Positions 1 to 12,700 of a stretch of DNA of 22,217 nucleotides are shown one piece after another. The stretch's first letter is position 1. The number at the start of each line of letters is the position of its first letter. The notes below the pieces were generated by a model, which worked only from the letters and a program-made list of their open reading frames with translations, was not told where the DNA came from and made no database searches. The DNA is taken from assembly GCA_903909415.1 (NCBI GenBank), contig CAIVVS010000038.1, positions 1 through 22,217 on the forward strand. Direction: 5' to 3'. Made by a program: the position numbers and the translations under genes. Source of the DNA: an uncultured Pseudomonadota bacterium. GTDB taxonomy: Bacteria; Pseudomonadota; Gammaproteobacteria; Burkholderiales; SG8-39.

Positions 1-614
1 CACCGGCCCCCGCACCGGTGCGGCCGCAAGCCGCGCGGCCCCCGGCGGCGGTGGCGACCAGCACCTTCCCCGCGGCCTACCACACGCTCACCGACATCTT
101 CAGCAGCCGCGACGACCGTCGCAGCGTGGTGCTCTCGCCCGCCAAGCCGGTGCTGAAGATCGGCCGCGACCAGGTGGACTTCACGCTCACCTCCAGCCAT
201 GCGGGCTACGTCTACCTGCTGATGGTGGGCAGCGACGGCAAGACCTTCGACGTGCTGTTCCCCAACAGCCTGGACCGCAACAACCAGATCGAGGCGAATG
301 CGACGCTGCGCCTGCCGCGCCCCACCTGGCAGCTGACCGCGGGCGGCCCGCCCGGCAAGAACTACCTGCTGGCCGTGGTGGCGGACGCGCCGCGCGACTT
401 CAGCGGCCTGGGCATGAGCGCCGCCGGCCCGTTCTCCGTGCTCGCGGCCACGCCGGTCGCCTCCAAGGACATCCAGCTGGTGACCTCCGACCCGCCCTCG
501 GTCGCCGCCAACGAGGAATGCTCGGACCGGATCAAGAAGCGCAACCTGGTGGTCGCGCAGCGCTGCTCCAATGCCTTCGGCGCGGCGATGACCGTGATCG
601 AAGAAGCGAACTGA
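1..614 (+). CDS. DUF4384 domain-containing protein, C-terminal part (5' end outside window)
   Basis: The reading frame is open from the window edge (first full codon at base 3) and stops at 612-614, so the N-terminus is missing. A GTG at 18 is in frame but lies inside a Pro/Ala-rich stretch with no ribosome site, so it is probably not the start. After that linker comes a beta-rich module with the look of DUF4384: a segment reading YVYLLMVGSDGKTF, then a LFPN-type turn (VLFPNSLDRNNQI), then an LPRPTWQLTAGGPPG stretch and a KNYLLAVV strand. In known proteins DUF4384 modules often sit at the C-terminus of caspase-like, kinase or other exported multidomain proteins, so the missing part may carry an enzymatic domain; that is inference. 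Two cysteines lie near the C-terminus (ECSDRIKK and QRCSNAFG) and could form a disulfide if the protein is exported. The next gene starts 8 bases downstream, so the two are very likely co-transcribed. Confidence 0.75.
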   Translation, partial: PAPAPVRPQAARPPAAVATSTFPAAYHTLTDIFSSRDDRRSVVLSPAKPVLKIGRDQVDFTLTSSHAGYVYLLMVGSDGKTFDVLFPNSLDRNNQIEANATLRLPRPTWQLTAGGPPGKNYLLAVVADAPRDFSGLGMSAAGPFSVLAATPVASKDIQLVTSDPPSVAANEECSDRIKKRNLVVAQRCSNAFGAAMTVIEEAN

Positions 615-622
615 GGCCGGCC

Positions 623-1504
623 ATGCACACCACACGCGCGCAACGCCTCATCGCCCTGCTGCTCGCCGGCAGCCTCGCCCTCGCGGGCGCCGCCGGCGCC
701 CAGCAGCCCGCGCCGCAGTCCGCGGCGCAGGCAGCCCAGCCGGCTTCCGCCGCGCAGGGCCGGGACGCGGTGCCCACCGAGGTCACCGGCAGCGACGTGG
801 AGCCCAAGTTCATCTGGGGCTTCCTGATCAACGTCGTGCTCTCCAAGCTCGCCTCGGCGGCGTTCGACACCTTCACCAACTGGTTGAGCGGGCGCATGAG
901 CGCGGGCCTGGACAAGGGCTTCGACAAGCTGACCGCGTCCATGTTCTCCGGCTCGGGCGCGCGCCTCAAGCCGCGCTCGGCCACCGGCGTGGTGGTGCCG
1001 CCGCAGGTGGTGGCGGGCAACCCGGACGCGACGCTGGTGGTGTCGGGCGACCAGACCAACTTCCAGGGCGTGCACATCGCCATCGCCATCGCTAACCCGG
1101 ACGGCAGCTTCGGTGTGCGGCCCGTGACCCAGGGCTTCCGCACCGGCGAGCGCTTCAAGCTGCGCGTGGTCGCGACCTTCGACGGCGAGCTCAACATCGA
1201 GAACATCAACCCGGCCGGCGAGCGCAAGCAGGTCTACCCCGCCAACGGCGGCGAGGTGGTGCAGCTGGTGTCGGGCAAGCAGGCGCTGGTGCCGCTGGGC
1301 GAGAACCAGTTCTTCCAGTTCACCGGCAGGACCGGCCAGGAGCAGCTGGTGGTCACGATGCGCGACCCGCGCGCGAGCGGCCAGTCCGCGTCGCTGGCCA
1401 AGGTCAGCCGGCAGGACAAGGTGTACGGCTCGAACTTCCTGCAGGAAGTGAAGCCGGGCACCTACCCGGTGATCTCGCAGGCGATCGAACTGGAACACCG
1501 CTAG
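623..1504 (+). CDS. Secreted protein of unknown function, DUF4384-like C-terminal half
   Basis: I place the start at ATG 623 (293 residues). It follows a GAGG at 613-616 at a 6-base spacing, and it begins a good signal peptide: MHTTRAQR, a hydrophobic core LIALLLAGSLALAGA, and a likely cut after AGA or AGAQ. The same frame is open further upstream, but that stretch overlaps the previous gene. The mature protein has a Gln/Ala/Pro-rich linker (about residues 25-55), then a mildly hydrophobic helix pair around IWGFLINVVLSKLASAAFDTF. The rest is a beta-rich region in which a stretch beginning FRTGERFKLRVVATFDG and a later LVSGKQALVPLG are laid out like a DUF4384 module. I do not recognise a catalytic motif. 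Its coupling to the preceding DUF4384 gene suggests a joint envelope or periplasmic role; that is inference. A GC-rich hairpin follows 8 bases after the stop. Confidence 0.75.
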   Translation: MHTTRAQRLIALLLAGSLALAGAAGAQQPAPQSAAQAAQPASAAQGRDAVPTEVTGSDVEPKFIWGFLINVVLSKLASAAFDTFTNWLSGRMSAGLDKGFDKLTASMFSGSGARLKPRSATGVVVPPQVVAGNPDATLVVSGDQTNFQGVHIAIAIANPDGSFGVRPVTQGFRTGERFKLRVVATFDGELNIENINPAGERKQVYPANGGEVVQLVSGKQALVPLGENQFFQFTGRTGQEQLVVTMRDPRASGQSASLAKVSRQDKVYGSNFLQEVKPGTYPVISQAIELEHR

Positions 1505-4500
1505 CACGCAACGCAGCCCTGTCCCGGGGCAGGGCTGCGCTGCGGGTCCAGGAGGTGGCTGCGCCACCGGCGCCCCTTCCGGGCTGCGCCACAAGCGCCC
1601 CCACAGGGCTGCGCCATAATGGCCGCCTGACTCCACGCACGGGCACGCCATGGCTGACCGCAAGTTCGGATTCGAAACCCTCGCGCTGCATGCCGGCCAG
1701 ATCCCGGACGCGGCCACCGGCGCGCGCGCGGTGCCGATCTACCAGACCACGTCCTTCGTGTTCGACTCGGCCGACCACGCGGCCAGCCTGTTCAACCTGC
1801 AGACCTTCGGCAACGTCTACTCGCGCATCTCCAACCCGACGGTGGCGGTGTTCGAGGAGCGCGTCGCGGCGCTGGAGAACGGCCGCGCGGCGCTCGCCAC
1901 GGCCTCCGGCCAGGCGGCCGAGGCCGTGGCCATGCTCGCGCTGGTGCAGTCGGGCGACCACATCGTGTCCGCCTCCACGCTCTACGGCGGCACGCACACC
2001 CTGCTGGGCGTGAACCTGGACAAGCTGGGCGTCGCCACCACCTTCGTCGACCCGGCCGACCCGGAGAACTTCGCGCGCGCGATCCGCCCGAACACCAAGT
2101 TCCTCTATGCCGAGACGCTGGGCAACCCGCTGATCAACATCGTGGACATCGAGCCGATCGCGCGCATCGCGCGCCAGGCCGGCATCCCGCTGATGATCGA
2201 CAACACCGTGGCCTCGCCCTACCTGTGCCGGCCGTTCGACTTCGGCGCGGACATCGTGGTGCACTCGGCCACCAAGTACCTCGGCGGGCACGGCACCACC
2301 ATGGGCGGCGCGGTGGTCGAGTCGGGCAAGTTCCCGTGGGGCCAGGCCGGCATACGCGAGAAGTTCCCCGGCATGCACGAGCCCTCGCGCGGCTACCACG
2401 GCGTGCGCTTCTACGAGACCTTCGGCGACTTCGCCTACACCATGCTCGCGCGCATGGAGGTGATGCGCACCTTCGGGCCGGCGCTCTCGCCGATGAACGC
2501 CTGGTTGCTGCTGCAGGGCATCGAGACCCTGCCGGTGCGCATGGACCGGCACTGCGCCAACACGCTGGCGGTGGCGAAGTTCCTGCAGGACCATCCGCGC
2601 GTGGCCTGGGTGAACTATCCGGGGCTGCCGGGCGACCGCTACCACGCGCTGGCGCAGAAGTACCTGCCGCGCGGCGCCTCGGGCCTGCTGAACTTCGGCA
2701 TCCGGGCAGCGGACCCGGCGGCCGCGCGCCGCGCCGGCGAAGCCTTCATCGAGGCGGCGACCTTCATGAGCCACCTGGCCAACATCGGCGATGCGCGCAC
2801 CCTGATCATCCACCCGGCCTCCACCACGCACCGGCAGATGTCCGACGAAGAACAGCTCAAGGCCGGGGTCACGCCGGACATGGTGCGCATGTCGGTGGGA
2901 CTCGAGTCGCTGGAGGACATCCTCTGGGACATCGACCAGGCGCTGGCGAAGTCGGGGGCCTGAGTGCGACGCGGCGGCGCTACTGACGCCGTGCTGACGT
3001 AGGGTTCCAGCAAGCGACGGGGCCTGCAACAGGAACAGACTGTCGTGGTGTCCAACCGCTTCCGGAGATGTCCATGACTGCATTCACCGTACTCGCCCGC
3101 CTGCTGCCCGCCGGCGTCCTGATGACGCTCGCCGCCGTCGCGCAGGCCGTGACCGAGCCCGAGCCGCCCCTGGAGCAGCACCCGATCGGCATCGCCGTGT
3201 TCGCGCTGCTGTTCGTCGGCTTCTGCGTCGGCATGGTCTGGATGATCTACCGCAGCAACAGCAAGAAGCCCGACGACGCGCCCAAGGCCTGACCACCACG
3301 CACATCGCCCTGATGCGCCAGGTCAGCGCGGCCCCGCCGCGCTGACCTCCGGCAGCAGGCTGTCGGCCGACCGCCGCACGCGCGTCCCGGCCCCGGCAGC
3401 GGTCGCGCCACCCCCTGCATCCAGCACCAGACGAGGCCGCCGCACCGGCCGCGCGCCGGGCCGCCGGCGCTTTCCTGCTACCATCGCCCGCTCCCGCTGA
3501 CTCCCTCCGGCACACCCTGCCGGCACTGCTGCCATGACCGCGTCCAGCACCGACCGCCTCGCCGTTTCCTCGCAGCACTGGACCAACCGCTACCCGCGCC
3601 CGCACCGCCCGACCATGGCGCGCAACGTGGTCTCGACCTCGCAGCCGCTGGCCTCGGTCGCCGGCCTGCGCATGCTGATGGACGGCGGCAACGCGGTGGA
3701 TGCGGCGCTGGCCACGGCCATCACCCTCACCATGACCGAGCCGATCTCCAACGGCATCGGCTCGGACGCCTTCGTCATCCTCTGGGACGGCAAGCAGATC
3801 CACGGCCTGAACGCCTCGGGCCGCTCGCCCGCCGCGTGGACGCCCGAGTACTTCGCCGGCCAGAAGGCCGTGCCCACGCGCGGCTGGAACAGCGTGTCGG
3901 TGCCGGGCGCGGTGTCGGCCTGGGTGGAACTGTCCAAGCGCTTCGGCAAGCTGCCCTTCGAGAAGCTGTTCGAGCCGGCGATCCGCTACGCGAACGAGGG
4001 CTTCCCGGTGTCGGCCTTCGTGTCCGAGCGCTGGGCGCTGCAGGTGCCCGAACTCAAGGTGCAGCCGGGCTTCCCCGAGGCCTTCATGCCGGGCGGGCGC
4101 GCCCCGAACGGCGGCGAGATGTTCCGCTTCCCGGCAGCGGCGAAGTCGCTGGAGCTGATCGCGAAGACCAAGGGCGAGGCCTTCTACAAGGGCGAGCTCG
4201 CCGAGAAGATCGCGGCGCATGCGAAAGCCAACGGCGGCGCGATGACGCAGGCCGACCTGGCCGCGCACACGCTCGACTGGGTGGGCACGATCACGCAGGA
4301 CTACCGCGGCTACACCGTGCACGAGATCCCGCCGAACGGCCAGGGCATCGTCTGCCTGATGGCGCTGGGCATGCTGTCGCACTTCGACCTGTCCAGCCAC
4401 CCGGTGGACGGCCCGGACAGCATGCACCTGCAGATCGAGGCGCTGAAGCTCGCCTTCGCCGACGCCTACAAGTACGTCGCCGACGCGAAGGCCATGCCCT

Positions 4501-6725
4501 TCGACTACAAGCAGCTGCTGGACCCGAGCTACCTCAAGCAGCGCGCCGGCATGATCGACATGAAGCGCGCGCAGGACTTCGGCGCCGGCACGCCGCCGCG
4601 CGGCGGCACGGTGTACCTGACCGCCGCTGACGCCAGCGGCATGATGGTCTCGATGATCCAGTCCAACTTCAGCGGCTTCGGCTCGGGCGTGGTCGTGCCC
4701 GGCACCGGCATCTCGCTGCAGAACCGCGGCTCGGGCTTCAACCTCGTGCCCGGCCACCCGAACTGCGTCGCGCCGAACAAGCGCCCGTTCCACACCATCA
4801 TCCCGGGCTTCGTCACCAAGGGCGGCCAGCCGGTCATGACGCTGGGCCTGATGGGCGGCACCATGCAGGCGCAGGGCCACGCGCAGGTGATGGTGCGCAT
4901 GGCCGACTACGGGCAGAACGTGCAGGAAGCGATCGACGGGCCGCGCTTCCGCATCGTGCAGGGCATGGACATCAACTTCGAGCACGAGGTGCCCGCCGGC
5001 ACCGTGAGCGAGCTGGTGTCGCGCGGCCACCGCAAGGTGGACCTGGCCGCCGGCTACATGGACTTCGGCTGCAGCCAGCTCGCCTACCGGCTGGACGAGG
5101 GCTACGCCTGCGCGAGCGACTCGCGCCGGGACTCGCTGCCGGTCGGCTTCTAGCCGGGGCGCCGGGAACGCGGGCCGCGGGGCGCAGCGTGTTCATCGGG
5201 CACATCGCGCTCTCGCTCGCGGCCAAGCGCGTCGTGCCCTCGGCGTCGCTGGGCACGCTGGTCGGCGCCGCGCTGTTCGTGGACCTGCTGTGGCCGCTGT
5301 TCCTGCTGGCGGGCTGGGAGACGGTGCGCATCGCGCCCGGCATCACCGCCGCCATGCCGCTGGATTTCACGCACTACCCCTGGACCCACAGCCTGGCGAT
5401 GACGGTGGCCTGGGCCGTCGCGTTCGCGGTCGCCTGGCAACTCATGGGGCGCGGGCGGCGTTCCGGCAACGACGCGGCCTGGATGGGCGCGCTGGTGGCC
5501 AGCCACTGGCTGCTGGATGCGCTGAGCCACCGCCCGGACATGCCGCTGGTGCCGGGCTATCCCATGGTCGTCGGCCTGGGCCTCTGGGATTCGGTGCCCG
5601 CCACCCTGGTGGTGGAGACCCTGATGTTCGTCGTCGGCTGCCGCCTGTACCTGTGGGCCACGCGCGTCACCACCGAAGGCAAGGACTGGGCGTTCTGGGC
5701 GTTCGCCATCGGCCTGTACGCGATCTACCTGGGCAACCTGTTCGGCCCGCCGCCGCCTTCGGCCGACGCGCTGGCCTGGTTTGCGATGCTGGCCTGGCTC
5801 CTGCCGTTGTGGGCCGGCTGGACCGACCGCCAGCGCCGGCAGGCCGCGGGCGGCTACTTCAGTTGACGCAGGAATGGCCTGAAAACAGGATAAGTGGCTG
5901 TTTTTAAATAATTTTTTACTCTCCATGGAGCGTGCAGCAATGGAACCGGCTCAGGGCAGCATCCTCGAAGACACCGTGGTCGCGGCGGGCGGATCCTGGA
6001 GCCGCACCCTGGCCCAGGGCGAGATGCTGCGCATCATCGACCTGGAGGGCAAGCAGGCGGTGGACTTCCTCTGCTACAACGCGCACGACCACGCAGACCG
6101 TTACGCCGCGGCCGACACCATGAAGATCAACCCCGGCGGAATCTTCCTGTCCACCGGCACGGTGCTCTACAGCGTGGGCCTGACGCCGCTGTTCACCATC
6201 GTGGACGACACCTGCGGCAGGCACGACACCATCGGCGGCTGCTGCAGCGCCGCGCTCAACACCTTCCGCTACGGCGTGGGCTACCAGCACAACTGCCGCG
6301 ACAACTTCCTCACCGAGCTCGGGCGCTACGGCATGGGCCCGAACCACCTCGCGGCCAACGTGAACTTCTTCATGTACGTGCCGGTGGGCAAGGACGGCGA
6401 GATGGACATGGGCCCGAGCATCTCCAAGCCGGGCGACCGGGTGGACCTGCGCGCCGAGCAAGACGTGATCGCGGTGATCTCGAACTGCCCGCAGATCAAC
6501 AACCCGGTGAACGACTACAACCCGACGCCCATCCGGGTGACGGTGTGGAAGCCCTGAACCCGCGCTGAGGCAGGCCGGGGCGCGGACCCCGGCCCCTGCG
6601 GACCACGCGGGGGAGCTTCCCCTCAGAACACCACGACGCTGCGGATCGACTCGCCCGAGTGCATCAGGTCGAAGGCGTCGTTGATCTTGTCCAGCGGCAT
6701 GGTGTGCGTGATCAGCGAGTCGATG

Positions 6726-6760
<35 letters not shown>

Positions 6761-9700
6761 CGGCACGTCGGTGCGGCCCCGGGCGCCGCCGAAGGCCGTG
6801 CCCTTCCAGACCCGGCCGGTGACCAGCTGGAACGGGCGGGTCTTGATCTCCTGGCCCGCGCCGGCCACGCCGATGATCACCGACACGCCCCAGCCGCGGT
6901 GGCAGCACTCCAGCGCCTGGCGCATCACCTCCACGTTGCCGATGCACTCGAAGCTGTAGTCCGCGCCGCCGCCGGTGAGCTCAACCAGGTGGCCGACGAC
7001 ATCGGCACCCGCATTTCCCCCATTGATGTCCTTGGGATTCACGAAGTGCGTCATGCCGAACTTGCGCGCCAGCGCCTCGCGATCGGGGTTCAGGTCCACG
7101 CCGACGATCATGTTCGCGCCGGCCAGGCGTGCGCCCTGCACCACGTTCAGGCCGATGCCGCCCAGGCCGAACACCACCACGTTCGCGCCCGGCTCCACCT
7201 TCGCCGTGTTGATCACCGCGCCGATGCCGGTGGTCACGCCGCAGCCGATGTAGCAGACCTTGTCGAAGGGCGCATCCTCGCGGATCTTGGCCAGCGCAAT
7301 CTCCGGCAGCACCGTGTAGTTCGCGAAGGTCGAGCAGCCCATGTAGTGGTGGATCTTCTTGCCGCCGATGGAAAACCGGGACGTGCCGTCGGGCATCACG
7401 CCCTTGCCCTGCGTGCCGCGTATCGCCGTGCACAGGTTGGTCTTGCGCGACAGGCAGGACTTGCACTGCCGGCATTCCGGCGTGTACAGCGGGATGACGT
7501 GGTCGCCCTTCTTCAGCGAGGTCACGCCCGGGCCCACGTCCACGACGACGCCCGCACCCTCATGGCCGAAGATCGCCGGGAACAGGCCCTCGGGGTCGGC
7601 GCCGGAGCGGGTGAACTCGTCCGTGTGGCACACGCCGGTGGCCTTGACCTCCACCAGCACCTCGCCGAACTTCGGTCCTTCGAGCTGCACCGTCTCGATC
7701 ACGAGGGGCTTGCCGGCCTCCCAGGCCACTGCTGCGCGTACGTCCATGTTGCTTCTCCGGTTCTGGTTTCGGTTTTCGGTGAATCGTTGGTGCCGGTCAG
7801 GCGGCGCAAGTGCCGGTCAGCGCGGCGCAAACGCCGGTCAGAGTGACGCAGGCGCCGCGCCGCCGGTGGGCACGCGCATCGCCGCAAGGATGCGGCGCAT
7901 GTCCTCGATCGTCGTGTCGCGCGGGTTGCTCGCGACCTGGCCGGACTTCATCGCCCAGACGGCGAGGCGCTCGCGGTCCTCGTCGGTGGTCACGAACTCG
8001 TCCAGCGAGCGGTCCAGTCCCAGGCGGTGGCGCAGGTGCGAGAGCGCGGCCGCGGCGGTGGTGCCGCGCGGCAGGCCCAGCGGCGCGCCGAAGCACTGCG
8101 CGATCACCGCGTCGCGCCCCCCGATGGCAGGCGCGTTGAAGGCCATCACGTGCGGCAGGGCCATCGCATTGCCCAGTCCGTGGCCGGCATGCTGCTGCGC
8201 CGACAGCGGGCCGGAGATCGCGTGCGCCAGGCCGAGATTGGCGCTGTTGAAGGCGATCGCCGCCTGCATCGAGGCGATCAGGCAGGCGCCGCGCGCCTCG
8301 CGGTTGCCCGGTTCGGCAAAGGCCACCGGCAGCCAGCGCCCGAGCAGCTGCATCGCCGCGAGCGCATAGGGCTCGGTCATCTCGGAGGAACGGCGCGACA
8401 CGTAGGCCTCGACCGCGTGGGTCACGGCGTCGAAGCCGGACTCGGCGGTCACCGAGGCCGGCATGCTCGCGGTGAGTTCCGGGTCGAGCAGCGCCACCTG
8501 CGGGGTCATTTCCTGCGAGTGGTAGATCAGCTTGGCCTCGCGGCCCTCGCGGCCGATCACCGAGGACTCGCTCACCTCGGCGCCGGTACCGGCGGTGGTG
8601 GGCACGGCCACCAGCAGGCTGGGATGCGGGGCGAGGCGCTTGCCCGGACCGGCCAGCGTCTCGGGGTCGCCCGGGTTGGACAGCAGCATGCGCGCCACCT
8701 TGGCCGCGTCGATCGCGCTGCCGCCGCCGACCACGACGACCAGTTCCGGGCGCACCATGGAAAAGGTCATCGCGCAGGCGCTCACCACCGAGAGGTCCGG
8801 TTCGCGCGCGGGCACCATGTGGAAGGCCGGCTCGCTGCCGGTGCCTTCGCGGACCAGCTCGCGGATGCGCTCCTGCACCGCCGAGCGCGAGAAGTATTCG
8901 TCCATCACCACCGCGCTGCGCGTCGCTCCGGAGGCTTTGGCAATGTCAGCCAGGCGCTCGAGGCTGCCCCAGCCCTGGATCACGCGGCGGGTGGAATGCA
9001 CGAACTCCCAAGCTTGCGACATCGATGCTCCCGCCCCGTCATTTCCACCACGGTCATTCCCGCGAAAGCGGGAATCCAGTGTCTTTGCAGTTCAGGCCAA
9101 GGGCCCGGCATTCCGGCAATGCTGCAGCCCGGAACGTCGACCGCGATTATCCGCCGAGGAAGGCCGCGCGGATCACCGGATTGTCGCGCATCGCCGCGGC
9201 CGGCCCCTCGTCCACCACGCGCCCGACCTGCAGCACGTAGGCGCGGTCCGCCACCGCCAGCGCCTTGGCGACGTTCTGCTCGGCGATCAGCACCGCGGTG
9301 CCGCGCGCGACGATGGCGCGCACCCGGCCTATCACCTCGTCGGTGAGGATGGGCGACAGGCCGAGCGACGGTTCGTCCAGCAGCAGCAGGCGCGGCCGGG
9401 TCATCAGCGCGCGGCCGATGGCCAGCATCTGCTGCTGCCCGCCCGACAACTGCCAGCCGAGCGCCGCCTGCTTGATGCGCAGCGCCGGGAACAGGCCGTA
9501 GACCTCCTCCAGTTGCGCGGCGATGTCGGCGCGCGTGCCGCGGCCGGCGACCAGCAGGTTCTCGGCCACCGTCATGCCGGGAAACACGCGCCGGCCCTCG
9601 GGCGAATAGCCCAGTCCCGAACGCGCGCGCGCGCCGGTATCCACGCGCGCGAGGTCCTCGCCACCGAACACCACGCGGCCGGCGGCGGGACGCAGGATGC

Positions 9701-12700
9701 CCATGATGGACTTCATCAGCGTGGACTTGCCCGCGCCGTTGGCGCCCAGCAGCGCCACCGCCTCGCCGCCGTCCACCGTGAGGCTGACGTCCGACAGCGC
9801 GGTGATCTGCCCGTAGCGCGCGGTCAGGCCCTTGATCTCGAGCAGGTGCTTCATGCCGGCGCTCCGGCCGGCGCGGCGTTGCCGGACGCCGTGTTGCCCG
9901 ACGACGCATCCGTCCCGGCGGCACCGGTGCCGAGGTAGGCCTCGATCACGCGCGGGTTGGCGCGCACCTCGGCCGGCGTGCCCAGCGCGATCAGCTTGCC
10001 GTCCTCCAGGCAGGCCATGCGCTCGGCCAGCGGCATGAGGAAGGGCATGTTGTGCTCGATCACCAGCAGCGTCAGGCCGCCCTGCGCGAGGCGCGCCAGG
10101 CGCTCGGCCAGGTCGGCCTGCTCGGACTCGTTCAGGCCGGCCGCGGGCTCGTCCAGCAGCAGCAGGCGCGGCTGCATCGCCAGCGCGCGTGCGATCTCGA
10201 CCCGGCGCTTGATGCCGTAGGCCAGGCCCCCGCAGGGCTGCATGGCCACTGCGCCCACGTCCATCTGCTCCAGCAGGTGCATGGCCTCGGCGCGCGCGCG
10301 CTGCCAGCCGGCGTCGCGGCCGCGGAACAGCGCGCCGCGCAACGACAGGCCCGCCACCCCGGCGCGCGCCACCGCGACGTTGTCCAGCGCGCTCATCTCG
10401 TCCACCAGGTTGATGTTCTGGAAGGTGCGCGCCAGTCCAAGGCGCGCCGCCTCGTAGGACGCCAGCGGCGTGATGTCGCGCCCGCCGAACAGGATCGCGC
10501 CCTGGCTGGGCCGGTAGATGCGCGTGATGCAGTTCACCAGCGTGGTCTTGCCCGAGCCGTTGGGTCCGATCAGCCCGAAGATCTCGCCCTCGCGCAGCGC
10601 GAGCGACACGCCGTCCAGCGCGCGCACGCCGCCGAAGGCGATGCCGATGTCGCGCAGTTCCAGCAAGGCCCCGCGTTCCGCGGACGCACGCACCGCCGGC
10701 GGCAGCGCCAGGCCCGCCGGCGGCGGCGGCAGGGGTTCCGGCAGGAAGCGCGCGCGCAGCCGCTCGGCCGCGCCGACCAGGCCCCAGGGCGCGAGCACGA
10801 TCATCAGCAGCAGCACCGCGCCGTAGGCGATCAGGTAGTACTTGTCGAGGAAGCGGAACCACTCCGGCAGGTGCACCAGCAGGAAGGCGCCGACCACGGC
10901 ACCGGCGATGCGGTCGCGCCCGCCCACCACCGCCATGCTCAGGCACGCCACCATGATGTGGAACTCCAGCACCTCGGGCGAGATCACCTTCACCGTGTGC
11001 ACGTAGAGCGCGCCGGCCGCACCGGCGAAGGCCGCCGACACCAGGAAGGCGACGAAGCGCATGCGCCAGATGTCCAGGCCGAGCGACTGCGCCGCGAGGT
11101 CGTTCTCGCGCATGAGGGTGAAGGCGCGCCCGACGGCGCCGCGCATCAGCTGCCAGGCCAGCAGCATGGCCAGCGTCGCCAGCCCCCAGACGAACAGCGT
11201 GAGCGGCAGGCCGCGTCCCAGCGTCTCGCCCGCGATCACCACGCCGGGCACGCCCGGCAGGCCGTTGGCCCCGCCGGTCACCGGCTCCCAGGTGATGGCG
11301 ATGAGCAGCATCACCTGGCCGATGCCCAGGGTGGCGAGCGCGAAGTAATGCGACTCCAGCTTGAGCACCGGCGCCGCCACCACCAGCGCGAGCAGCACCG
11401 GCACCAGCACCGACAGCGGCAGTGTGGCCGCGAACTCCCAGCCGAGCTTGATGCCGAGCAACCCGGTGACGTAGGCCCCCACGCCAAAGAAGGTGCCCTG
11501 GGTGAGCGCGAGCGCGCCGGCATGGCCGAAGATGAACTGGAAACCCAGCACCAGGATCACGTACACGCCGGCCAGCGTGAACACGCGCAGGTCGTAGCTG
11601 GACGAGAACAGCACCGGCCAGGCGAGCAGGAACACCAGGCCCGCGAGCAGCAGCGGGCGTATGCCGGTGGTCAAGGCGCGCAACGGGCCCGCCATCATGC
11701 GCGACGCTGTATCACTTCGCCGAAGATCCCCTGCGGCCGGAAGAACAGGATGGCGAGCACCACCGCGTACAGGATGATGGTGGCCAGCGTCTGCGAGAAC
11801 ACCACCTTGGTCCAGGCCGCGGCCTCGGCGCCGCCCGCCAGCCCGAGCAGCGTGGGCAGCGAGGGATAGATCACCTCGAACAGCGCGATCAGCAGCGCGC
11901 CCAGCACCGCGCCGCCCAGGCTGCCCCAGCCGCCGATGGTGACGGCGATGTAGGCCTTGATGATGTAGTTGCTGCCGTCGGTGGGCGAGACGAAGAAGGT
12001 GTTGGCCAGCAGCAGGCCGGCCGCGCCCGCCAGCGCCGAGGCCAGGCCGAAGGTCAGCGCGATCATCCAGTTCACGCGTATGCCCACCGCCTCGGCCATG
12101 ACGCGGTCCTGCGCGGTGGCGCGCAGCCGGCGCCCCAGCGTGGTCCGCGCGAACAGCCACCACTGGCCGAGGATCAGCAGCGCCGCCACGCCGATGACCG
12201 CGAGCGACTGCTGCGGCACCGAGGCGCCGGCCACGTCCACCAGGCCGGTGCCGAACAGCGGCGGCGCGGCGCGCGGCGCGGCGCCGTAGAGCGCATTGGC
12301 GGTGTTCTGGAACATGATGCCCAGCGCGATGGTGGAGATGAACACCGACACCGGCGGGCGCGACTTGAGCGGGAAGTAGGCCACCGACGAGAAGCCCAGC
12401 CCCACCAGCACCATCACCGCCATCACCAGCGGCAGCAGCAGCACCCCGGGCAGGTCCAGCACCGAGGCGAAGGCGATGGCGACGTAGCCCCCGGCCATCA
12501 CCATGTCGCCCTGGGTGAAGTTGACCGCGCTGGTCGCGTTCACGATCAGCACGAAGCCCAGCGCGAGCAGCGCGTAGGCGCTGCCCAGGGCGAGGGCGTT
12601 GATCAGGGCTTGGAGCATGTGACAGCGAAGGGCCCGCGGCGCTGGGCGCCGCGGGCCCGGGGATGCGCTGGTCTGGTCAGGGGGTCAGTCCGGGATCAGT